The position numbers and the translations under genes are program-made. A stretch of DNA of 9,419 bases from Candidatus Hydrogenedentota bacterium (GTDB lineage Bacteria > Hydrogenedentota > Hydrogenedentia > Hydrogenedentiales > CAITNO01), in assembly GCA_903922535.1 (NCBI GenBank), contig CAIXUF010000295.1, positions 1-9,419 of the forward strand, read 5' to 3'. The notes beneath the pieces are model-generated. The model was not told where the DNA came from and ran no database searches. It worked only from the letters and a program-made list of their open reading frames with translations. Shown here piece by piece: positions 1 to 5,864 of this stretch. How positions within the stretch are numbered: the first letter of the stretch is position 1; each line of letters starts with the position of its first letter.

Positions 1-871
1 AGTATTCCCAGGGAATGTCACGGTTGAAGCGGGGTATGTTGATTTCGGACACCGCATAGTCCCCGGCCGATTTCGCTTCGGTCACAAACCAGGTTGGATT
101 GTCCAGTCCCCTGTCAAAGGGGGTGTCCACCCTGTTGCTGGCGAGCACGTCCGGCTGAAGCTTTCTGAGGTGCGCATAAAGTTCCGTGCCGTACTTGTGG
201 TTCAGCGTGGCGCACCTCTGGTCAAACCACCACGCCAGAAAGGGGCCGTAGTTGTCCGAAAGCTCCTTCAGTTGCGCTTTGACATGCGCGAAATAGCGGT
301 CAAAATCCGGTGTTTGATTCGGGGCAAGATAATATCCTGCGGCATCCCCGGGCTTTGTCCGGGCTTTGTAGTCGGGTTTTCCCGTTTCCGGGTCCGCCTC
401 GCTGGTCCAATCCGGATGGTTCTGGCTGTCGTTATGCAGCGCATAATAGGGGCAGAAGGGCACGCCCTGTTTCTTGCAGGCGGCGGCCAGTTCTCCAACC
501 ACATCGCGCCGCATGGGCGAATTCATGACGTTGTAGTCGGTTTCCCCGGTGTTCCACATGCAGCAGGAATCGCCGTGCTTGGTTGTGTAGACCAGGTATC
601 TGAATCCGAACGCTTTCAACATCCGCATCCATTCATCGGCGTTGAACTGTTCCGCGGTGAACTTCTTATAGAGCTTGTCAAAGCCCCCGGACAGGGCCTG
701 CGGGTCCGATGCCAGGACATAGGGGGTCCAGTGTATGAATGCACCGACACGCAGTGACCGCCAGTGGTCCAGGGATGCCTGACAGGTTTTGAGTTCGGGG
801 TTGCCGTCACCGCCTCCGACAGCCAGCGCCGTGCCGCTCAGGCAAAGCAGGACAAGGAAGATCTTCCGCAT
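1..871 (-). CDS. GH29 alpha-L-fucosidase-like protein, secreted, 3' end cut by window edge
   Basis: The visible part is 290 residues from ATG at 871. Family members run to roughly 450-600 residues, so about half is missing. Residues 1-17 form a signal peptide (MRKIFLVLLCLSGTALA) ending in an ALA cleavage site, which places the enzyme outside the cytoplasm. GH29 landmarks appear in order: GAFIHWTP (43-50), FNADEW (76-81), KHGD (98-101) where fucosidases normally read KHHDG, TDYNV (111-115), RRDVVGEL (121-128), and DNYGPFLAWWFDQ (206-218), where D217 aligns with the catalytic nucleophile. It ends inside the VSEINIP...WEY stretch that normally leads to the acid/base region. GH29 enzymes release alpha-L-fucose with retention. 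The second His and the Gly of KHHDG are changed, so substrate preference may differ. The ribosome site AGGA lies 8 nt before the ATG, and the gene starts 54 nt after the fusion gene on the same strand, so the two are probably cotranscribed. Family call is fairly sure; activity is inferred. Confidence 0.85.
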   Translation of the reverse strand, partial: MRKIFLVLLCLSGTALAVGGGDGNPELKTCQASLDHWRSLRVGAFIHWTPYVLASDPQALSGGFDKLYKKFTAEQFNADEWMRMLKAFGFRYLVYTTKHGDSCCMWNTGETDYNVMNSPMRRDVVGELAAACKKQGVPFCPYYALHNDSQNHPDWTSEADPETGKPDYKARTKPGDAAGYYLAPNQTPDFDRYFAHVKAQLKELSDNYGPFLAWWFDQRCATLNHKYGTELYAHLRKLQPDVLASNRVDTPFDRGLDNPTWFVTEAKSAGDYAVSEINIPRFNRDIPWEY

Positions 872-925
872 GCTGTCATTCCTGCAAATGTTGGAAGAAT
901 TTGGATATAAACGCGAACCAGAACC

Positions 926-2446
926 CTAGCCATACCATTCGCGCTTGCGGTCTTTGAGGTTGGCCAGCACATCGATTGCGGTGTTGACGTTGTTGACCAC
1001 CTGGAAATCGAACATGCCCACGCAGATGAAGTCCGCGCCGTGCTGCAGCGCCCAATTGAATCCGTCTTTCGGCTGAATGGCGCCGGCGGCGAGGATCTTG
1101 AACCCCATGACGGGGACCTTGGTGCGTTCCACAAACGCCACATCCTTTTCGGGGAAGGCACAGAACATGTTGTCGTGGAATTTGTTGTGGTCGTCGGAAC
1201 ATCCGCCCATCACTTCATAGGAAGTGCGGTTTTCCATCGGATGGGCTGACCAGTAGCGGTCGTGGTGCAAGGTCTTCATGTAATAATCCGGGATGATTCC
1301 CTGCTCCTCGCAGCGCACCAGACCCTCCACGGAATGCGCACCCAAACCGGCAACATACCCCTGGCCTCGCATCTTCTCCAGCATTTTGACGATAACATCA
1401 AACTTGTTGTCCCGCGACAGCGTGTCGGTCCAGTTTCCCTGAATCTGAAGGATGTCCGCCCCGCAGTCAATGGCCGCGTTGATCTCGCAGAAGTAGTCGT
1501 TCTTTTCCATGTTGGGGGCGACCTGGGAAATGACTGTGATCTTGCTTCCCGTGACCTTTTTGTACTTCTGAAGCACCGGATTGGAGGGCCAGCCGATGTT
1601 GATGGCGTTGATGCCCGCCTTTTCCGCCAGCATCAGGGTTTCAAAAATCTTCTGTTCCGTGTTGTATGCCAGGGAGAGGGACGGCACGTAAATCAGGTCG
1701 CGCGAATGGGCCCAGCCACCGATCAGGTTTCCGCCCATAACCAGCCGACTGATCTCGAATTTGCCAAGCTTCCCCTTGGGCAGTGTCCCGGCAAGGTCTT
1801 TGATGGTCGGCACGACGATTTTCCGCGTTGCCCCGGAGAAGGCATCCACCCCGCCCTTGCGGAGTTGTGTGGACGCCTCGTAGCCCATGACCCCCAGGAC
1901 CGGAAGCGTGGCGACGTGTTTAAGCGCCTCCCGCCGGGTGGTCGTCGGAGCGTCGTCCGCGGCGGCAGCGGTCCTTTTTTTGCATGAACCGGCCAGCCCG
2001 TAGAGGCCGTAGCCCTGGTGTCCGGCAAACAGCAGCAACGCCAGGCCCAGTGCCTCAATGACATTCTTGTTGACCAGGAAGATGCTGCCGTCCGTGGCGG
2101 CATAGGACATGTCCCCAAACGGCGGATAGGCAAAATAGTAGAGCACCAGAAGCACAATGCCGGAGGCGGACGCGGCACGAATGGCCACACCGGCAAACAG
2201 CGCCAGCCCGATGAAGGTCAGTCCATACATGTTCAGCGCGTCCACCGCCGTCATGACCGGTGCCGAGGAGGCCATCATGTGATAGAAACCGGCCAGCGGC
2301 CCCACGGCGCCTTCCAGGTACCCCTTTGCCGTCCAATGCCCCGAAACGATCTTCGCCAGCCCCTCATAGAGGAAATGCCAGCCTATGGCACAGCGCAGCA
2401 CGGTGATGGCCCATTTTCCCTGTCCAGACGCGCCATTTGTTGACAT
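926..2446 (-). CDS. DoxX-like membrane domain fused through a twin-arginine signal to an AKR-like TIM barrel
   Basis: This protein has 506 residues. I chose ATG 2446 because AGGAG (2454-2458) lies 7 nt upstream; a longer TTG-started frame from 2518 has no comparable site. Residues 1-150 resemble DoxX/DoxD membrane proteins, with about four hydrophobic segments (12-34, 69-92, 93-108, 128-148). A polar linker (152-169) leads to TRREALK (170-176), matching the Tat consensus S/T-R-R-x-F-L-K, followed by a hydrophobic stretch to about 188. Residues 228-506 form an aldo/keto-reductase-like barrel: ISRLVMGGN (232-240), AEKAGINAINIGWPSN (274-289), GADILQIQGNW (329-339), YVAGLGAHS (364-372), GFKILAAGAIQPKDGF (448-463), ADFICVGMFDF (471-481). 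The AKR tetrad (Asp, Tyr, Lys, His) is not visible at its usual places; Q308 and Q336 stand near the expected Lys and His. Four membrane segments plus a Tat anchor would put the barrel in the periplasm. Substrate and cofactor are unknown. It lies 136 bp after tetR and 54 nt before the GH29 gene. Confidence 0.8.
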   Translation of the reverse strand: MSTNGASGQGKWAITVLRCAIGWHFLYEGLAKIVSGHWTAKGYLEGAVGPLAGFYHMMASSAPVMTAVDALNMYGLTFIGLALFAGVAIRAASASGIVLLVLYYFAYPPFGDMSYAATDGSIFLVNKNVIEALGLALLLFAGHQGYGLYGLAGSCKKRTAAAADDAPTTTRREALKHVATLPVLGVMGYEASTQLRKGGVDAFSGATRKIVVPTIKDLAGTLPKGKLGKFEISRLVMGGNLIGGWAHSRDLIYVPSLSLAYNTEQKIFETLMLAEKAGINAINIGWPSNPVLQKYKKVTGSKITVISQVAPNMEKNDYFCEINAAIDCGADILQIQGNWTDTLSRDNKFDVIVKMLEKMRGQGYVAGLGAHSVEGLVRCEEQGIIPDYYMKTLHHDRYWSAHPMENRTSYEVMGGCSDDHNKFHDNMFCAFPEKDVAFVERTKVPVMGFKILAAGAIQPKDGFNWALQHGADFICVGMFDFQVVNNVNTAIDVLANLKDRKREWYG

Positions 2447-2453
2447 TGCAGAA

Positions 2454-2458
2454 CTCCT
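2454..2458 (-). promoter_or_regulatory. Ribosome binding site fixing the start of the DoxX/AKR fusion
   Basis: AGGAG on the minus strand with 7 nt to ATG 2446. It decides for the 506-residue form over the 530-residue TTG form. It also fits the protein, because the extra 24 residues of the longer form are charged and unlike a DoxX N-terminus. Confidence 0.75.
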
Positions 2459-2556
2459 GTTGTTTTGAACCTCGGAACGGTATCTTACGCGCACGGCCCA
2501 ACGCTCCTCTGCGGGCAATTCGTGAGATTGCCTTCAGAAGCTCCTTGTCTGTTCCT

Positions 2557-2574
2557 GCCATGCGGCCGCATGGC
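2557..2574. promoter_or_regulatory. Perfect 18-bp palindrome between tetR and the DoxX/AKR gene
   Basis: GCCATGCGGCCGCATGGC is its own reverse complement with no spacer. It begins 8 bp beyond the tetR stop codon, inside the 136-bp gap (2447-2582). It could be a protein-binding site controlling the downstream fusion gene. It could also be a short hairpin in the tetR transcript, but no U-run follows it on the minus strand, so intrinsic termination is unlikely. It does not share arms with the two palindromes ahead of tetR. I found no convincing promoter in the rest of this gap, so the fusion gene may be read from the tetR promoter. Confidence 0.5.
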
Positions 2575-2582
2575 TTAATCTG

Positions 2583-3296
2583 TCATCTTTTCTGTTTTCC
2601 ACCAGGACGAAAGTTTGTTTTCCTGTCTATTAGGAAGCCGTCCATGAAAACTTCCTTGAGTGTGTCGAAACGCGCCTCAAAGCGCGTGTCCATCCCCCCA
2701 AGCAGGGTTCTGTCCTTGGGCGTCATGGTGATCTCAAGCAGGACAACTCCGTGAATTCCGGCCCACAAAGTGGCTGCGACAAGCGCCGGTTCGGTGTATT
2801 TCTCTTTGAGGAGGCCGCGCTCCATGGCGTCTTTAACGATGACATAAAGAACGGAAAGCGCCTCCTGTTCCAATGGCGTTTGCTCCTGAATCCGCAGTTC
2901 CCTGTCCTGGTCGGCCCAAGCGGGCGGCGGCACAAGCATAAGGCGATAGTGGTTGGGATGCATCATGCCCCAGGTCGCGTAACGCCGCGCCATTTCAACC
3001 AGCCGTTCAAGGGGGTCTTCCTGCGTCTGGCATTCGAGCAGGTGTTGCCGAAGGTCCTGTGAGTCCTTGCGGATAATTGCCGAAACCAGGGACTGCTTGT
3101 CCTGGAAGTACTTATAGATGGCTCCGGGAGAGTATTCGACGGCTTCGGCGATTTTGCGCAGTGTAACAGCCTCATAGCCGTCGCGCACGAACATCTCCCG
3201 TGCGGCATCCATGATGCGCTCGGTCATCTCCAGCCGTTCCCGCTCTCGGCGCAGTTCCCAGACAGAGGGTTGATATTCAACAGCGGCCTGTTTCAT
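2583..3296 (-). CDS. TetR/AcrR-family transcriptional regulator
   Basis: This is a 237-residue DNA-binding repressor-type protein. Residues 25-70 carry the TetR N-terminal domain: TERIMDAAREMFVRDGYEAV, then the helix-turn-helix at about 44-64 (VTLRKIAEAVEYSPGAIYKYF), followed by the usual DKQSL start of helix 4. The C-terminal ligand domain contains YATWGMMHPNHYRLMLV (about 106-122), similar to the C-terminal domain once called WHG (TetR_C_33); this subfamily match is by eye. The first 24 residues are a charged extension before the domain, and M24 is a possible alternative start. ATG 3296 is preceded by GAGG at 3301-3304, only 4 nt away, and a palindrome abuts this site. The leader holds a strong promoter and two palindromes, so autorepression is likely. 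The gene is first in the minus-strand block, which suggests it controls the DoxX/AKR and GH29 genes. The ligand is unknown. Confidence 0.93.
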   Translation of the reverse strand: MKQAAVEYQPSVWELRRERERLEMTERIMDAAREMFVRDGYEAVTLRKIAEAVEYSPGAIYKYFQDKQSLVSAIIRKDSQDLRQHLLECQTQEDPLERLVEMARRYATWGMMHPNHYRLMLVPPPAWADQDRELRIQEQTPLEQEALSVLYVIVKDAMERGLLKEKYTEPALVAATLWAGIHGVVLLEITMTPKDRTLLGGMDTRFEARFDTLKEVFMDGFLIDRKTNFRPGGKQKR

Positions 3297-3304
3297 AATG
3301 CCTC

Positions 3305-3319
3305 GTGAACGCCGTTCAC
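3305..3319. promoter_or_regulatory. 15-bp palindrome next to the tetR ribosome site (operator candidate 1)
   Basis: GTGAACG-C-CGTTCAC has perfect 7-bp arms around one central base (3312). On the minus strand it touches the GAGG ribosome site of tetR. It may be an operator bound by the TetR dimer. As RNA it would form a small hairpin just before the ribosome site, which could also limit translation. Confidence 0.55.
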
Positions 3320-3322
3320 AAT

Positions 3323-3337
3323 GAATACACTGTATTC
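3323..3337. promoter_or_regulatory. 15-bp palindrome in the tetR leader (operator candidate 2)
   Basis: GAATACA-C-TGTATTC has perfect 7-bp arms around one central base (3330). Its size and symmetry fit a TetR-family operator. Its centre is 18 bp from that of the palindrome at 3305-3319. It falls roughly 12-28 bp downstream of the predicted tetR transcription start, where bound protein would block elongation or initiation. It may also influence the divergent lipoprotein gene starting at 3505. Confidence 0.65.
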
Positions 3338-3356
3338 TAAACGTTCTTCATTTGGC

Positions 3357-3385
3357 ACTATAGCCTAACCGGTACAAAGAGTCAA
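3357..3385 (-). promoter_or_regulatory. Sigma70-type promoter of tetR
   Basis: On the minus strand, TTGACT (3380-3385) and TATAGT (3357-3362) are separated by exactly 17 bp. Each hexamer differs from the sigma70 consensus at one or two positions. Transcription would start near 3350, giving a leader of about 55 nt that contains both palindromes and the GAGG site. No equally good promoter is visible on the plus strand for the lipoprotein gene; the remaining part of the gap (3386-3504) shows nothing else I can support. Confidence 0.7.
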
Positions 3386-3504
3386 TTACGGCATGGACAA
3401 GGTTGCCTGCGGCACCGTGAACATGCATGTCCGCAAGACGCCTCCGGCTGCGACCGGGGTCAACCTGGCCCAACAAACGCAAATTGCGCGAAAGGAGACC
3501 GACG

Positions 3505-3921
3505 ATGAAAAAGATTGCCGTGTTGTGTGTGATGATTGGTGTGGTTGCCCTGCTTGCGGCCGGATGCGCCACCACGGCCAAGGGTCCCACAGACCAGGAA
3601 CTGGTCTCGAAGCGCATCCAGGAGGGCATCGCGGCCATCAAGGCCAAGAACTTTGACGCCTTCAAGAACTTCGTTTCCCCGAACTTCGACAGCGGCGTGG
3701 TGGGCAACCGGAATGACCTGCTGGATTACCTCAAGAATGCCTCGGACGCCGGTTTCCTGGACGGGATCGAAATAAGCCTGTCTGAGGCCAAGACGGTCGT
3801 TACCGGTGACAAGGCCACGGTGTCTCCCGTGACCGCCAGCGGCAGCTTTGGTTCCCTCACACTCAATTTCGGGGGTGCCAAGGAAAAGGGCGTCTGGATG
3901 GTCACAAATGTGGAGCCCTGA
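3505..3921 (+). CDS. Small lipoprotein, possibly NTF2/SnoaL-like fold
   Basis: This protein has 138 residues. ATG 3505 is preceded by AAAGGAG (3491-3497) with 7 nt spacing, which decides against the longer open frame beginning at 3427. Residues 1-20 are a lipoprotein signal: positive MKK, a hydrophobic core, then a lipobox LAAGC with the acylated cysteine at position 21. Alanine at the next position would favour the outer membrane under the E. coli sorting rule. The mature part reads ELVSKRIQEGIAAIKAKNFDAFKNFVSPNF, then alternating strands with VTGDKATVSPVTASG and a final KGVWMVTNVEP. A helix with a 'K-N-F-D-A-F' turn followed by strands ending in a W-x-V strand is typical of small NTF2/SnoaL-like proteins. 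This fold call is by pattern only, and no function can be assigned. It is the first gene of the plus-strand block and diverges from tetR. Confidence 0.85.
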   Translation: MKKIAVLCVMIGVVALLAAGCATTAKGPTDQELVSKRIQEGIAAIKAKNFDAFKNFVSPNFDSGVVGNRNDLLDYLKNASDAGFLDGIEISLSEAKTVVTGDKATVSPVTASGSFGSLTLNFGGAKEKGVWMVTNVEP

Positions 3922-3961
3922 TTTCGAAAAGGGCGTTGAACACGCCGTGTGAAATACAATT

Positions 3962-4004
3962 GGAACGGGTTGGCGCCGCCAGTGCGGAGGTGCCAACCCG
4001 TTTG
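3962..4004 (+). terminator. Long hairpin between the lipoprotein and C45 genes (attenuator or weak terminator)
   Basis: AACGGGTTGGC (3964-3974) pairs perfectly with GCCAACCCGTT (3992-4002). G-U pairs and two further C-G pairs extend the stem to about 14-16 bp, with an 11-nt loop (3978-3988). Only three T residues follow (4001-4003), so this is not a classic intrinsic terminator. It could be a partial terminator, an mRNA processing or 3' end stabilising element, or the boundary between two transcripts. It ends 12-14 nt before the AAGGAG site of the C45 gene, so it could also affect translation of that gene. Confidence 0.55.
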
Positions 4005-4015
4005 AGTGCCGCCAA

Positions 4016-4021
4016 AAGGAG
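4016..4021 (+). promoter_or_regulatory. Ribosome binding site of the C45 gene
   Basis: AAGGAG with 11 nt to ATG 4033, slightly longer than usual. It supports ATG 4033 over the in-frame GTG at 4006, which lies upstream of this site. Confidence 0.6.
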
Positions 4022-4032
4022 TGCCCGCAACA

Positions 4033-5736
4033 ATGTCAACCTTAAACGCACTGGCACCCGGGGAACTGAGTGTTGAACGCTCCGGAGGCACACTCGTTCG
4101 GCGGAAGGGCATCTATATCGCCCATCTTCGGGGCAGCTACGCGGAGATGGGCCGACAGCACGGCGAACTGGCTTTGGCAACCTGCGGCGACGTCGTGCCG
4201 CAATACCTGAACCAGCTTGTGAGGAAACTCGTCGCCCATGCGGTGCCGTCCCTGGCGGCCCCCATCGCCGGTCTGCTCAAGGGCACTTTCCATCTGCGCA
4301 ACCGGGGTGGGCTAGGCGAAGACCTGCGCGCGCACCTGGGGGCGCTGGCGGAGGCCTATGGCCTTCCCCCCGCCATGGCGGAGCGGCTCTTCCTTGTGCC
4401 CGACATTTTCCACTATCTGGCCGCGTACAGTTTTGGCGCCCTGGCCCCGCCCCCCGCATGCTCGGCATTCTTTGCCTGCGGCTACGCGACAAAGGACGGA
4501 AAGCAGATTATCGGCCGCAACTTTGACTTTTTTGGCCGCGGCGTCTGGAACACGAACAACGCCATCATTGTCATGCATCCGAAGCGGGGCCAGCGTCTTT
4601 GCTGGCTCGGTGCCCTCGGTGTTTCGGCCAGCGGGCAGGGATTCAACGAAAGCGGGCTGTTCGTGGGACTCCACTCAAATTTCCCGCGCGACGTGCGCAT
4701 CAAGGGCGCGCCGATTTTCAAGATAGTCCATGACATACTCGCCGAATGCGGCACACTGGACGATGCCGTCGCATGCATCACCGCCAAGCCCCGCATCTGC
4801 GGGCTCTCCCTGTTTGTCGTGGACACCAAGGCGCGCAAGGCCGCGGTGGTCGGATATTCGGCAAATCACGCCGAGGTCGTCCGGCCGAAGGACGGGGTGC
4901 TGGTCCGCACCAACCACTACACCACGGAGGATATGCAGCGCCTTGAGGTCGGGCCCTATCCGTGGCGAAATGACTCTTGCGCCCGCTTTCAGCGCGTCAC
5001 CGAGAACTTGGCGGAGAAACGGGGCGTGCTGACGGCGGAGGACGTTCCCTTGATTCTTAGCGACCGGATGAACCCCTATGAGCACCGCAAGGTCCTTGTC
5101 GGCAACACCGTCGCCGCCGCGCACAACGTGCAAAGCATGGTCCTGAGCCCCGATGACGACACGCTCTGGCTCGCCCATGGAGACTTGCCCGTGTGCCACG
5201 CTGACCGGTTCCGCGGTTTTCGCCTGTCCGCTTTGCTGGACGGCGATGCCGAGCATTACGATATCGCCGACCTGCCCGGTGCCGGACAACTCGACGAAAC
5301 CGAGCGCGCGGCCATGAATGAATACGAGCAGGCGTGGTCGGAATACGTGGACAATCTGAACAGCGACAAGGCCGTCTTCCATCTGCGGCGCGGCGCGGAA
5401 CAGATGCCCGATGAGGCCGTCTTTCCACGGATGGCGGGCGTTCTGCTTTTGAAAGACAGGAAGTATACGCAGGCGCTGCCCTTGCTGATGCGAAATGCGG
5501 AGTTAAACTGCCCCGATCCGCTGATGCGGGCGGAGGCGCATGTGTGGGCGGGCCGCTGCCTGGACCTTATGCGGCGTCGCGCGGAAGCCGTGGCGCAATA
5601 CAAGGCCGCCGAGGGGCTGAACGCACCTCCGGTTTCAGGTGCTGCCGCGCGCCACTGCACAGAACCCTTCCGCCGAAGGGAGCTCTTTCATGTGATGCCG
5701 GAGTTTATGCTGGGCACCGGGCTTGCGAAATACTGA
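4033..5736 (+). CDS. C45-type Ntn-hydrolase / acyltransferase with TPR-like C-terminus
   Basis: This protein has 567 residues. It resembles the acyl-CoA:6-aminopenicillanic-acid acyltransferase family (AAT, peptidase C45), whose members cleave themselves before a cysteine that becomes the N-terminal nucleophile. Visible signatures are GSYAEMGRQHGE (34-45), a C45 hallmark; PPPACSAFFACG (139-150), where C143 is the likely nucleophile; GRNFDFFG (161-168); GFNESGLFVGLH (203-214); and VRTNHY (291-296), with N294 a likely active-site or oxyanion residue. Cleavage would give chains of about 142 and 425 residues. Residues 463-530 form two TPR-like helical repeats (KDRKYTQALPLLMRNAELN; AGRCLDLMRRRAEAVAQYKAAEGL). 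There is no signal peptide, so it should act in the cytoplasm. Family members hydrolyse or transfer acyl groups on amide or peptide substrates; the substrate here is unknown. It lies 111 bp after the lipoprotein gene, beyond a hairpin, and 128 bp before the GH38 gene. Confidence 0.85.
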   Translation: MSTLNALAPGELSVERSGGTLVRRKGIYIAHLRGSYAEMGRQHGELALATCGDVVPQYLNQLVRKLVAHAVPSLAAPIAGLLKGTFHLRNRGGLGEDLRAHLGALAEAYGLPPAMAERLFLVPDIFHYLAAYSFGALAPPPACSAFFACGYATKDGKQIIGRNFDFFGRGVWNTNNAIIVMHPKRGQRLCWLGALGVSASGQGFNESGLFVGLHSNFPRDVRIKGAPIFKIVHDILAECGTLDDAVACITAKPRICGLSLFVVDTKARKAAVVGYSANHAEVVRPKDGVLVRTNHYTTEDMQRLEVGPYPWRNDSCARFQRVTENLAEKRGVLTAEDVPLILSDRMNPYEHRKVLVGNTVAAAHNVQSMVLSPDDDTLWLAHGDLPVCHADRFRGFRLSALLDGDAEHYDIADLPGAGQLDETERAAMNEYEQAWSEYVDNLNSDKAVFHLRRGAEQMPDEAVFPRMAGVLLLKDRKYTQALPLLMRNAELNCPDPLMRAEAHVWAGRCLDLMRRRAEAVAQYKAAEGLNAPPVSGAAARHCTEPFRRRELFHVMPEFMLGTGLAKY

Positions 5737-5851
5737 GAATACCCATCCAGCAATCCGGCAAGGCATTCTTCGTGGTGCGTTGGCGCAAGACTACGGGTGG
5801 CCAGGAATTGATTTGGGAATGGTTGACAAGTGAAAGGGCCGTGGCAAAAAC

Positions 5852-5855
5852 AGGA
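5852..5855 (+). promoter_or_regulatory. Weak ribosome site deciding the GH38 start
   Basis: AGGA ends right against ATG 5856, which is too close to serve it, but lies 9 nt before the in-frame ATG 5865. I therefore use 5865. The site is weak and ATG 5883 is also in frame, so the start is provisional. The rest of the 128-bp gap (5737-5864) contains a TTGACA at 5824-5829 but no matching -10 at the right distance. Confidence 0.45.
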
Positions 5856-5864
5856 ATGAAACGC

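Noticed and set aside
170..757. Plus-strand open frame of 195 codons over the GH29 gene
   Set aside because: It is the complement of a gene with GH29 motifs from signal peptide to nucleophile and has no family features.
1262..1987. Plus-strand open frame of 241 codons inside the DoxX/AKR gene
   Set aside because: It is antisense to a gene with clear barrel motifs and shows no protein family features of its own.
2447..2518. Longer TTG-started form of the DoxX/AKR fusion
   Set aside because: The ATG at 2446 has a good AGGAG at 7 nt; the extra 24 residues look non-coding.
2364..2561. Small minus-strand frame of 65 codons starting in the 18-bp palindrome
   Set aside because: It has no ribosome site, runs out of frame into the well-supported fusion gene, and resembles no known small protein.
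3353..3367. TGGCAC on the plus strand as a sigma54 -24 element for the lipoprotein gene
   Set aside because: The required TTGC -12 element does not follow at the correct spacing.
5824..5855. TTGACA as the -35 of a promoter for the GH38 gene
   Set aside because: No TATAAT-like hexamer occurs 16-18 bp downstream; the sequence there is GC-rich and then A-rich.
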